Origin: an uncultured Acidobacteriota bacterium
Lineage (GTDB): Bacteria; Acidobacteriota; Terriglobia; Terriglobales; Acidobacteriaceae
Assembly (NCBI GenBank): GCA_903832475.1
Contig: CAILBQ010000329.1
Coordinates: forward strand, 1-9,963
DNA length: 9,963 bases
Reading direction: 5' to 3'
A program made the position numbers and the translations under genes. Positions within the stretch are counted from its first letter, which is position 1. Each line of letters starts with the position of its first letter. A model generated the notes under the pieces. The model was given only the letters and a program-made list of their open reading frames with translations. It was not told the DNA's origin and ran no database searches. This document shows positions 1 through 6,900 of the stretch, one piece after another.

Positions 1-27
1 AGCAGATTCCCCTGAGGGGAATGACAG
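1..27. repeat. End of a probable dispersed palindromic intergenic repeat
   Basis: Positions 6-12 (ATTCCCC) and 16-22 (GGGGAAT) form a perfect 7-bp stem with a 3-base loop. It is framed by AGCAG on the left and GACAG on the right. The frame 'AGCAGATTCC...GGAATGACA' matches in layout the widespread intergenic repeat of the form 'GCAGATTCC-(palindrome)-GGAATGACA' that I know from Acidobacteriota and other phyla. It lies about 50 bases past the stop of the glycosidase gene, as expected for an intergenic repeat. The element is cut by the window edge, so its full length is unknown. It lacks a T-run on either side, so an intrinsic terminator is less likely. Confidence 0.45.
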
Positions 28-75
28 AAAGAAAAGCAGAGGCAAGTGAGCATGCAGGCAGCTTGACAGCAATTC

Positions 76-2505
76 CTACTTCACAACAAAGCTGGCTTCC
101 TGGCTGGCAAGGGAACTGCCACCAACCCATACCTTGTAGGTTGTCGGCTCGACGACCCACTTGCTCTCCGTGTTGACGAAGCTGAGCTCGTTGAAGCCGA
201 GGGGGAGTTCGATGTGTTTGGACTCGCCGGGGCCGAGGGTGACGCGCTCGAAGCCTTTCAGCTCGCGCAGGGGTTGCTCGACCGACGCGGACGTGTTGCG
301 GACGTAAAGCTGGACGATTTCCGTTCCGGCCACCTTACCCGTGTTGGTCACGTCGAAGCTGACGGTGACGGCCGGCTCGCGGCTGGAATCGCGGCCCGGG
401 ACGACGTTGGCCAGCGAAACTTCGGCCTTGCTGACCGAAGGCTGCGAGTAGGTGAAGCGGGTGTAGCTAAGGCCCCAGCCAAAGGGAAACAGGGCCGAGT
501 TGTCGACGTCGAAGTAGCGTGACAGGAATTTTTCTGCGGCGTTGGTCGGGATGTGGCTGAGGTCCATCTTGCCGGCGGGGCGACCGGTGGGCATCTGCGC
601 GTAGTAAAGCGGCTCCTGGCCGGTGGCGCGGGGGAAGCTGGTGGTCAGCTTGGCCGAGGGATTGACGTCTCCGAAGAGGATGTCGGCGACGGCGTGGCCG
701 CCCTCCATGCCGGGGAACCAGGCCTCGACGATGGCGGGAACGTGCGCGCCGGCCCAGGAGACTTCGCTCGGCCGGCCAGTGAAGAGAACCAGGACGACCG
801 GCTTGCCGGTGGCGGCGACGGCTTCGAGCAGCTCTTCCTGGCGGCCAGGGAGGGTGAGATGGGCGCGGCTGGAGGCTTCGCCGGTCATCCAGTCGGCGTT
901 TTCGCCGAGAGCCAGGACGGCGACGTCGGCTTTCTTCGCGGTAGCGACGGCTTCGGCGATCATGGCCGTCTGGTCGCCTGCAGGCTCTTCCGGCATGCCC
1001 TTTCGGGCGGGGTCGGCATCGATAAAGCTCACGTGCTGCAGTACGTTGGCGTCATTGCCGGCGAGCACTTCGCTGCCCTTGGCGTAGAGCAGCTTGTCGC
1101 CCAGTTTTTCCTGCATGGCCGTCTTGAGCGATACGGCGAACTTGGGATCGCCCAGAGCACCCCACGATCCCATCATGTCTTTCGCCGAATCAGCGAGAGG
1201 GCCGATGAGCGCGACGGTTTTGTTCGGCTTGAGCGGAAGGACAGCGCCGATGCCTTCAACGGGATCGTTCTTGAGCAGGACGATGGTTTCGTCGGCGACT
1301 TCGCGCGCCTGCTTGCGGTTGGCTTCGCTGGGCTGGTATGCGGGCGATGGCTGCGTGTAGGGATGGTCGAAGAGGCCGAGAGCGAATTTGACGCGCAGGA
1401 TGCGGCGCACGGCTTCGTCGAGCACGGATTCGGGGATGGCGCCGGAGCGGACCTGCGCAGCCAAGGTGGTGGCGTAGAGATCGCCCTCCATGTCCATGTC
1501 GGTGCCGGCCATGAGGGCCTTGCGGGCGACGGTGGCGCCGTCGGGGCCGATGGCGTGATTGAGCAGCTCGGCGACTGCGCCCCAGTCGGAGACGACGAAG
1601 CCGTCGAAGCCCCACTCCTTGCGCAGGATCTGGGTCAGCATGTATGGATTCGCCGTTGCGGGTACTCCGTTAATGGAGTTGAAGCTGGACATCACCGTGG
1701 CGGCGCCGGCATCGACGGCCGCGTGATACGGGGGCAGATAGACCTGGCGCAGGGTGATGTCGCTCATGTCGGTGGCGTTGTAGTCGCGGCCGGCGATGGC
1801 CGCTCCGTAGGCGGCGAAGTGCTTGACGCTGACGGCGACGGAATCGGGCTTGGAAAGGTCATCCTGCTGATAGCCCTTGACCCAGGCGCGGGCGAGGGCC
1901 GAGCCGAGGTAGGGGTCTTCGCCAGCGGATTCGACAATGCGGCCCCAGCGGGCGTCGCGGGCAATGTCGACCATGGGCGAGAAGACCCATTGCACACCGT
2001 CGGCGCGGGATTCGACGGCGGAGGTGCGGGCCACGCCTTCGATCAGCTTGCCGTCCCAGCTGCAGGCCAGGCCGAGGGGCACGGGGAACTCGGTGTGGTC
2101 GCCGTGGATCACGTCGAACCCGTAAATCAGCGGGATATGCAGCCGCGATTTTTCGACGGCGATGTGCTGGTAGTGGTTGGTCTTGTCGGCGCCGTAGACG
2201 TTGAGCATGGAGCCGACGGCGCCTTTTTCGGTGAGCTCGTCGTAGCTGACCTTGGCTCCCTGAGGGCCGGTAGCAAATCCCGCGGAATACTGCACGGTCT
2301 GGCCGATTTTTTCCTCGAGGGTCATCTGCTTGAGCAGCTTTTCGACCTTGGAATTGAGCTCTTTGGAGGCGAGCTGGGCGTTGGGTACGGGGCGCGGTTC
2401 GCTCTTCGCCGGAGATGGTTTTTCAGCGAGGCCAGGGCACACCAGGATTGCCGAGAAACAGAGCAGCGAAAGGGGGCCGGAAAAGAGATCAAACGATTTT
2501 GTCAT
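76..2505 (-). CDS. Secreted glycoside hydrolase family 3 beta-glucosidase-like protein (BglX type)
   Basis: An 809-residue retaining glycosidase that probably releases glucose or xylose from beta-linked oligosaccharides in the periplasm or outside the cell. Residues 1-27 form a signal peptide (hydrophobic core about 11-26, likely cut after GLA27); C23 lacks a convincing lipobox. The N-terminal TIM-barrel domain (about 50-380) carries GRIVESAGEDPYLG (188-201), VKHF (227-230) and the nucleophile motif SDW with D307. The second alpha/beta domain (about 405-630) carries TGEASSRAHL (541-550); E543 is the likely acid/base by analogy with BglX. A fibronectin-III-like C-terminal domain spans about 711-800. 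The length fits BglX-type enzymes (about 750-810). The start is preceded by GGAG very close by and AGGA 10 bases away. It is not obviously cotranscribed with its upstream neighbour (137-bp gap holding hairpins). The exact sugar specificity cannot be told from sequence. Confidence 0.93.
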   Translation of the reverse strand: MTKSFDLFSGPLSLLCFSAILVCPGLAEKPSPAKSEPRPVPNAQLASKELNSKVEKLLKQMTLEEKIGQTVQYSAGFATGPQGAKVSYDELTEKGAVGSMLNVYGADKTNHYQHIAVEKSRLHIPLIYGFDVIHGDHTEFPVPLGLACSWDGKLIEGVARTSAVESRADGVQWVFSPMVDIARDARWGRIVESAGEDPYLGSALARAWVKGYQQDDLSKPDSVAVSVKHFAAYGAAIAGRDYNATDMSDITLRQVYLPPYHAAVDAGAATVMSSFNSINGVPATANPYMLTQILRKEWGFDGFVVSDWGAVAELLNHAIGPDGATVARKALMAGTDMDMEGDLYATTLAAQVRSGAIPESVLDEAVRRILRVKFALGLFDHPYTQPSPAYQPSEANRKQAREVADETIVLLKNDPVEGIGAVLPLKPNKTVALIGPLADSAKDMMGSWGALGDPKFAVSLKTAMQEKLGDKLLYAKGSEVLAGNDANVLQHVSFIDADPARKGMPEEPAGDQTAMIAEAVATAKKADVAVLALGENADWMTGEASSRAHLTLPGRQEELLEAVAATGKPVVLVLFTGRPSEVSWAGAHVPAIVEAWFPGMEGGHAVADILFGDVNPSAKLTTSFPRATGQEPLYYAQMPTGRPAGKMDLSHIPTNAAEKFLSRYFDVDNSALFPFGWGLSYTRFTYSQPSVSKAEVSLANVVPGRDSSREPAVTVSFDVTNTGKVAGTEIVQLYVRNTSASVEQPLRELKGFERVTLGPGESKHIELPLGFNELSFVNTESKWVVEPTTYKVWVGGSSLASQEASFVVK

Positions 2506-2572
2506 GGCTCCGCCATCCTATACCGCGAAACACGACTCTCGCCAGCGGGTGGATGGAGAAAGGATTCTCTGA

Positions 2573-2635
2573 GCGCAAGCGATTGCGCAAAGGATGTGGC
2601 ATTCCTGGTCTGGGAGTCAGAGCGCGAGCCAGACC
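2573..2635. other. Two hairpins between the aldo/keto reductase and glycosidase genes
   Basis: Arm GGTCTGG (2607-2613) pairs perfectly with CCAGACC (2629-2635) over a 15-base loop. GCGCAA (2573-2578) pairs with TTGCGC (2583-2588) over the tetraloop GCGA. On the minus strand these lie 8-70 bases past the aldo/keto reductase stop, where a terminator would sit. Neither is followed by a clear T-run, so they may be weak terminators, transcript 3'-end stabilisers, or chance structures in GC-rich DNA. Confidence 0.3.
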
Positions 2636-2642
2636 TTGCGCG

Positions 2643-3635
2643 TCACCGGTAGGTCATCTTCTCAATCTCTTCAGGGTAGCGAGCGCCGTGGATGGTAATC
2701 GCTGCGGTCGCCTCGTTCAGTTCGCGTATATCTTCCCCGCTCAGAGCGACGCCTATGGACCCGAGATTTTCATCCAGCCGCGCCAGCTTGGTGGTTCCGG
2801 GGATGGGGACGATCCAGGGCCGTTGCGCGAGCAGCCAGGACAGGGCGATCTGGGCGGGCGTGGCTTGTTTCCTGACTGCGAAGGATTCAATCACGTCGAC
2901 CAGGCCGCGATTGGCTTTGAGCGCTTCCGGCGAAAAGCGCGGGAAGGTGCCGCGATTATCCGCCGGATCAAATTTGGTGTCGGCCGCAATGGTGCCGGTC
3001 AGGTAGCCTTTGCCCAGCGGGCTATAGGGGACAAGACCGATGCCGAGTTCTTCGAGAAGCGGGAGTATCTCTTCCTCCGGCCGCTTCCACCACAGCGAGT
3101 ATTCGCTCTGCAGCGCGGTCACGGGTTGCACGGCATGGGCGCGACGGATGGTTTCAGGGCCGGCTTCCGATAGCCCGAAGTGCTTGACTTTTCCTTCTGC
3201 GATAAGGTCGCGCACCGCGCCGGCGACGTCTTCGATGGGCACGTCGGGGTCGACGCGATGCTGATAGAGCAGATCGATGGTGTCGACGCGCAGCCGCTTC
3301 AGAGAGGCTTCGACAGTCTGCCGGATATAGGCTGGACGGCTGCACAGGCCTTGCGGTTTTGAATCAGCCTGCGGTCCAAAATAGAAGCCGAATTTGGTGG
3401 CGATGACGACCTGATCACGCAGCGGGGCGAGAGCTTCGCCGACCAGCTCTTCATTCACGAACGGGCCGTATACCTGGGCGGTATCGAAGAAGGTCACGCC
3501 TCGCTCGACAGCGTCGTGAAGCAGCGAAATCATCTCTTCCCTGGTAGCCGCCACTTCTCCGTGGCCGGCACTCATTCGCATGCATCCGAGACCGAGAGCG
3601 GAGACTTCCAGATTTCCCAAGATTCGCTTCTGCAT
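2643..3635 (-). CDS. Aldo/keto reductase
   Basis: A 330-residue cytoplasmic NADPH-dependent reductase of the aldo/keto reductase superfamily; the MQKRILGNLEVSALGLGCMRMS start resembles the AKR13 (YakC/perakine reductase-like) group. The classical tetrad is complete: D51 and Y56 in FFDTAQVYG, K81 in VVIATKFGF, H126 in LLYQHRVDP. Other landmarks are SEYSLWW (177-183), PYSPLGKGYLTG (203-214) and the cofactor-binding stretch PIPGTTKLARLDENL (277-291). Length is normal for the family. GAGGA lies 4 bases before the ATG. It is the last gene of a tight minus-strand set: 41 bases separate it from the cupin gene. It probably reduces aldehydes or ketones, or a quinone-like electrophile, but the substrate is not readable. 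No missing residues or truncation are seen. Confidence 0.93.
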   Translation of the reverse strand: MQKRILGNLEVSALGLGCMRMSAGHGEVAATREEMISLLHDAVERGVTFFDTAQVYGPFVNEELVGEALAPLRDQVVIATKFGFYFGPQADSKPQGLCSRPAYIRQTVEASLKRLRVDTIDLLYQHRVDPDVPIEDVAGAVRDLIAEGKVKHFGLSEAGPETIRRAHAVQPVTALQSEYSLWWKRPEEEILPLLEELGIGLVPYSPLGKGYLTGTIAADTKFDPADNRGTFPRFSPEALKANRGLVDVIESFAVRKQATPAQIALSWLLAQRPWIVPIPGTTKLARLDENLGSIGVALSGEDIRELNEATAAITIHGARYPEEIEKMTYR

Positions 3636-3676
3636 TCCGTCCTCACTTGAGTGGTTGATTTGTCTTTGTGCTGGTG

Positions 3677-4075
3677 TCAGCGGCCGAGGTATTCGTCGTC
3701 GGTTACGTGTTCCAGCCAGTCGACAACTTTACCGTCGAGCCTCTCCTGGATGGCGATGTGGGTCATGCCGGTGGTAGACGTCGCTCCGTGCCAATGCTTC
3801 TCGCCGGGCTCAAACCAGACCACGTCACCGGGATGAATCTCTTCGATGGGCCCGCCCACGCGCTGCACCCATCCTTTGCCCGAGGTCACGAGCAGCGTCT
3901 GGCCGAGGGGATGCGTATGCCATGCGGTGCGCGCGCCCGGCTCAAAGGTGACGTGCGCCCCTGACACAAACGCTGGATCAGGAGCCTGAAAGAGCGGGTC
4001 GACTCGCACGCTGCCGGTGAACCAGTCCGCAGGGCCTTTGCCGGATGGCTGCGTGCCTACTCTGGTAATGTTCAT
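3677..4075 (-). CDS. Small single-domain cupin protein
   Basis: A 132-residue cytoplasmic beta-barrel cupin. Motif 1 is PGARTAWHTHPLGQTLLV (46-63) with H53 and H55. Q59 stands where the classical cupin motif has glutamate, a variant I recognise as common in this 'HTHPLGQTL' subgroup. Motif 2 is PGDVVWFEPGEKHWHG (82-97), with H94 as the fourth expected metal ligand. The C-terminus MTHIAIQERLDGKVVDWLEHV is also typical of the subgroup, whose members often neighbour aldo/keto reductases, SDRs and carboxymuconolactone decarboxylase-like genes. Function is unproven: a metal-dependent isomerase, dioxygenase or small-molecule binder are all possible. GGAGG lies 9 bases before the ATG. It sits between the SDR (66 bp) and reductase (41 bp) genes, pointing to a common transcript. 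Confidence 0.9.
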   Translation of the reverse strand: MNITRVGTQPSGKGPADWFTGSVRVDPLFQAPDPAFVSGAHVTFEPGARTAWHTHPLGQTLLVTSGKGWVQRVGGPIEEIHPGDVVWFEPGEKHWHGATSTTGMTHIAIQERLDGKVVDWLEHVTDDEYLGR

Positions 4076-4111
4076 TTGCGATTTCCTCCCATGAATGGAC
4101 TTGCCATGCGG

Positions 4112-4123
4112 CTTGCGCGCAAG
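4112..4123. other. 12-bp perfect palindrome between SDR and cupin genes
   Basis: CTTGCGCGCAAG is a perfect palindrome in the 66-bp gap between two genes that appear cotranscribed. It could form a small RNA hairpin affecting message stability, or bind a dimeric protein. It may also be chance in GC-rich DNA. Confidence 0.2.
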
Positions 4124-4141
4124 ATCGCGTGAGCTTTGAAC

Positions 4142-4909
4142 CTAGCGCATCACATAGCCGCCGTCGACGGAGATGGATTGTCCGGTCACGTAGCTGGCGG
4201 CGGAACTGCACAGCCAGAGGACTGCGTCGGCTATTTCTTCGGGGCGGCCCATGCGCTGCATCGGCACCAGCGCCTTGAGCATCCTGTCCAGTTCTTCTCC
4301 CTGTCCTTCGGCGATCATCTTGTCGAACATGGGGGTTCGGATCATGCCGGGGCACACGTCGTTGATGCGAATGCCGCGCGTTGCGTATTCGAGAGCGGCG
4401 CTCTTGGTGAGTCCAATCACGCCATGCTTCGCGGCGTGGTAGGTGCCGCGCTGCGCACCGCCGATGAGGCCGCCGAGCGACGAGCAATTGACGATAGCGC
4501 CACTGCTTTGCTTGCGCATCTGCTGCAATTCGAATTTCATGCAGCTCCACACGCCACGCAGGTTAATCGCCATGACGCGATCGTAGTCATCGCGCGGAGA
4601 ATCCGCTGTCTCGGCAAGCACATTCTGAATTCCTGCATTGTTAAAAGCTGCGTCAAGCCGCCCAAAGGTGGCAACCGTCTGCTGGACCATGGACTCGACT
4701 TGCGCGTCGTCGGAGACATCGCAGCGAACGGCCAGCGTCTTGTGCCCTTGGGCGGCCAGACCCTGGGCTGCGGCGACAACCTCCCGCTCATTCCAGTCCG
4801 CGAGCACTACGGATGCGCCGGACTCGGCAAATGCCCGGGCAGTGGCAAGCCCCAGGCCGGAAGCGGCGCCCGTCACCAGGGCGACTTGATTCTCGAACGA
4901 AATATGCAT
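4142..4909 (-). CDS. Short-chain dehydrogenase/reductase (classical SDR)
   Basis: A 255-residue cytoplasmic NAD(P)-dependent oxidoreductase. The Rossmann motif TGAASGLG is at 13-20. D38 at the end of the second strand suggests NAD(H) rather than NADP(H). CDV (63-65), NNAG (90-93), N116, S144, Y157 and K161 (YHAAK) complete the catalytic tetrad. PG (187-188) and the C-terminal SVDGGYVMR are typical of FabG-like classical SDRs. The ATG at 4907-4909 is preferred over an upstream one at 5002: AGGAG lies directly upstream of it, and the extra 31 residues do not look like SDR sequence. It is the first gene of the apparent SDR-cupin-reductase operon. A gap of 332 bases separates it from the HxlR-type regulator upstream. 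Substrate unknown; probably an alcohol or ketone. Confidence 0.92.
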   Translation of the reverse strand: MHISFENQVALVTGAASGLGLATARAFAESGASVVLADWNEREVVAAAQGLAAQGHKTLAVRCDVSDDAQVESMVQQTVATFGRLDAAFNNAGIQNVLAETADSPRDDYDRVMAINLRGVWSCMKFELQQMRKQSSGAIVNCSSLGGLIGGAQRGTYHAAKHGVIGLTKSAALEYATRGIRINDVCPGMIRTPMFDKMIAEGQGEELDRMLKALVPMQRMGRPEEIADAVLWLCSSAASYVTGQSISVDGGYVMR

Positions 4910-5241
4910 TTTCTCCTCTCGGTGAAGAATCTGCGTTGAGTGGTTGAAGTTGCACTCGCCCCCTGGAATTTGCATGCGAGGCAGGGCAAGCATCCGACAC
5001 AATTCCTACAATAAATCGTCGGACGTTTCCGCGAAGAAGGTAGACCTGACTCCGTATGCAAGGCCAACCCGCGCCGGGCGCTGGTTTCAGGCGGGTGGCG
5101 CAGTGATCGTCCAAAGCGTTCCAGGGATGGGTTGCTTCGAAAAGGGTGGCATGGCTCGACAGGGGCGATCTTCTTTTCCTATCTCGACATCGCAACAAAC
5201 TTCTGGAGAGATTGGAAGACTGCCAGAGGACAAGTGTCGTT
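4910..5241. promoter_or_regulatory. Leader region of the SDR-cupin-reductase operon, with a candidate operator
   Basis: No convincing gene is seen in these 332 bases. On the minus strand, TCCGAC (5018-5023) and GTCGGA (4993-4998) form a perfect 6-bp inverted repeat with a 19-base spacer. The spacer, read on the minus strand, holds TATTGT, a fair -10 candidate about 95 bases before the SDR start; the upstream -35 candidate TTCGCG is poor. A dyad bracketing a -10 box is a plausible repressor site. The call rests on position and symmetry only. Confidence 0.3.
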
Positions 5242-5628
5242 TCAGTCGTTGACCGTTAGAGGCGGCGCGGCAGATTCCTCACTCTTTGTCTTCACGACAA
5301 CCCTGGAAGTTTTGGAGCGTTCAAGGAAGAGCTTTCCCCATTTGTCGAGTAGACGCAATGCCGGCAAGGCTTCCTCGCCAAAGGCTGAAAGCGAATACTC
5401 GACATGAAGTGGATTCGTGCCCCGCACCGTACGAATGATCACTCCGTCCTTTTCCAGTTGACGAAGGTGATTGGCGAGAACTTGGTGGGAGGCATCTGGA
5501 ATTCGGCGCCACAGTTCGTTGAACCGCACCGGGCTCAGCGAGAGCTCATACAAAATCAGCGGCTTCCAACGCCCGCCAAGCGCTGCAATCGAAGCTGCTA
5601 CGGAACACCAATCCGCTGGTTTTTTCAT
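5242..5628 (-). CDS. HxlR-family winged-helix transcriptional regulator
   Basis: A 128-residue DNA-binding protein of the HxlR (YodB/HypR-type) family. Family hallmarks are in order: the N-terminal cysteine C8 in DWCSV, LGGRWKPLILYEL (17-29), RFNELWRRIPDASHQVLANHLRQLEKDGVI (35-64), NPLHVEYSLSAFGEEALP (72-89) and DKWGK (95-99). In characterised members such as YodB and HypR, an N-terminal cysteine near this position senses quinones, diamide or hypochlorite; whether C8 does so here is inference. The tail after about 108 is low in conserved features. AGGGA lies about 9 bases before the ATG. The gene is divergent from the metallo-hydrolase gene across 116 bp with inverted repeats, and heads the same strand as the SDR-cupin-reductase set, so it is a candidate regulator of either or both. 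Confidence 0.93.
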   Translation of the reverse strand: MKKPADWCSVAASIAALGGRWKPLILYELSLSPVRFNELWRRIPDASHQVLANHLRQLEKDGVIIRTVRGTNPLHVEYSLSAFGEEALPALRLLDKWGKLFLERSKTSRVVVKTKSEESAAPPLTVND

Positions 5629-5639
5629 CCAAGCTTTCC

Positions 5640-5669
5640 CTGGCTACGCGGAAGTTTGTGCGTAGGCAG
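5640..5669. promoter_or_regulatory. Candidate HxlR operator: interrupted palindrome
   Basis: CTGGCTACGC (5640-5649) and GCGTAGGCAG (5660-5669) are complementary at 9 of 10 positions around a 10-base spacer (5650-5659). The dyad begins 12 bases upstream of the regulator's start codon and ends next to a TTGACA box at 5671-5676. The size and two-armed layout suit a dimeric winged-helix repressor with autoregulation. Binding is inferred, not shown. Confidence 0.5.
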
Positions 5670-5670
5670 A

Positions 5671-5689
5671 TTGACATGCGTTCTTGTCA
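5671..5689 (+). promoter_or_regulatory. TTGACA -35-like box within a second inverted repeat
   Basis: TTGACA at 5671-5676 matches the -35 consensus for plus-strand transcription toward the metallo-hydrolase gene; no good -10 is found 16-18 bases downstream. TGACA (5672-5676) and TGTCA (5685-5689) also form a perfect 5-bp inverted repeat over 8 bases, just beside the larger dyad. It may be a second half of a compound operator, or a short chance repeat. Confidence 0.3.
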
Positions 5690-5744
5690 CGATCCAAAAC
5701 ACATCCAATACTACATCTGAGTTTTTGAAAGGACCGCGGTTTCT

Positions 5745-6542
5745 ATGATCTCCTCAAAACCCCTCAATCTACGCCTTACCCACATCAACGGCCCAACGCT
5801 CCTGATCGAACTGGAAGACTTACGGATCTTGACAGATCCGACCTTCGATGCGGCGGGTACGGAATACGCCTTTGGCCCTGTCGTACTCAAAAAGATTTCT
5901 AACCCTGCGATCTCTGCAGGAGCGATTGGTCCCGTCGACATAGTGTTACTCAGCCACGACGAACATGCAGACAACCTCGACCACCAGGGCAGGCTCTTGC
6001 TGTCAAAGGTGAAGACGGTCCTCACGACAAGTGGAGGCGCCGAGCGCCTCGGAGGCAATGCGAAAGGCCTGGCCCCCTGGTCGACCGCTGTGTTTCCCCT
6101 GTCAGGGGGACGAGAACTGACCGTTACGGCGACGCCCGCTCGCCACGGCCCGGCAGGGTGTGAGCCTGTGACGGGAGATGTCATCGGGTTCGTTCTCACC
6201 TGGCCTGACGAGGAAGGTAACTTGCGGACCTTTTACTTTTCCGGGGACACTGTGTGGTTCGAAGACCTGCTCGATCTCCAATCTAACTTCAAGATTGAAC
6301 TCGCGGTATTGAATCTCGGCAATGTTCATCTGGAAGTTATTGGTCCTGACAACCTCACCATGAATGCGCTCGAGGCTATCGCACTCATTGAAGCTCTCTC
6401 CATTCCGCGCATCGTTCCGATTCACATTGACGGATGGACGCACTTTTTAGAGGGCCGGGCAGATGTCCAGGCGTGTCTCAGTGAGAAAGGGCTATCAGAC
6501 AGAGCGCTCTGGTTGGACCCTGGCATTGCTGTGACGGTGTAG
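5745..6542 (+). CDS. Metallo-beta-lactamase-fold hydrolase, UlaG-like
   Basis: A 265-residue cytoplasmic protein of the MBL-fold superfamily (Lactamase_B_2/UlaG-like). The start is typical: LTHINGPTLLIELEDLRILTDPTFD (11-35). The metal motif reads SHDEHADNLDH (70-80), with H71, H74, D76 and N77, a known-looking variant of HxHxDH. Other likely ligands are H134 (PARHGP), D168 (YFSGDT) and H227 (VPIHIDGW). Length is normal. There is no signal peptide. AAAGGA lies 11 bases before the ATG. It is divergent from the HxlR-type regulator, which suggests shared control. Characterised relatives hydrolyse lactones (UlaG) or phosphodiester and phosphoester bonds, so the substrate stays open; lactonase or detoxification roles are plausible. 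Ends with TAG followed by a small hairpin. Confidence 0.9.
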   Translation: MISSKPLNLRLTHINGPTLLIELEDLRILTDPTFDAAGTEYAFGPVVLKKISNPAISAGAIGPVDIVLLSHDEHADNLDHQGRLLLSKVKTVLTTSGGAERLGGNAKGLAPWSTAVFPLSGGRELTVTATPARHGPAGCEPVTGDVIGFVLTWPDEEGNLRTFYFSGDTVWFEDLLDLQSNFKIELAVLNLGNVHLEVIGPDNLTMNALEAIALIEALSIPRIVPIHIDGWTHFLEGRADVQACLSEKGLSDRALWLDPGIAVTV

Positions 6543-6722
6543 GTCAGCTACGACGAAGCTGAATGGTGATGCTTGATTCGGGATAACATTCAAGGGAAAA
6601 TCGAAGAATCAAAGTGAACGCATTCTCCTCAGGCCCGATCTTTCACTGACGCAGCCATGGCACATCGGTTTTTCATTCCGGCATCTGCGTGAAGAGCCTT
6701 GAGGGGTAGCAGCGGTGTGACA

Positions 6723-6829
6723 ACGGGCCTTGGTGACTTGCTGGGACACGGACGGATACGGTCAAGCACAGACGCTTGCATTCGATTTCTCACGAGACGT
6801 GCTCGCACACTTGCCGCAAGAAGGCCCGT
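6723..6829. other. Possible structured RNA or decayed element: nested inverted repeats
   Basis: ACGGGCCTT (6723-6731) pairs perfectly with AAGGCCCGT (6821-6829). After a 5-base bulge on one side, CTTGC (6737-6741) pairs with GCAAG (6816-6820), continuing the same helix. Inside, CAAGC (6763-6767) and GCTTG (6774-6778) make a further hairpin with a 6-base loop. The nesting is compatible with a folded RNA of about 107 bases, but the strand and any function are unknown. Confidence 0.22.
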
Positions 6830-6900
6830 GTTCGCGATTTCTCCTGCTGTAGGTTCACACACCAGCCGACCGGAGAGATGCTGTCGCTTGCGTTGACGAT

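Noticed and set aside
553..2652. A 699-codon open frame on the plus strand opposite the glycosidase gene
   Set aside because: It lies wholly antisense to a clear family-3 glycosidase, is rich in Gly/Ala/Asp/Val as expected for a shadow frame in GC-rich DNA, and has no recognisable domain.
4910..5002. Upstream ATG extending the SDR by 31 residues
   Set aside because: The extra residues are unlike SDR N-termini, and AGGAG directly precedes the internal ATG at 4909, where the Rossmann fold begins normally.
6783..6843. 9-bp direct repeat CGATTTCTC at 6783-6791 and 6835-6843
   Set aside because: Only two copies, with no similarity in the flanks; compatible with chance.
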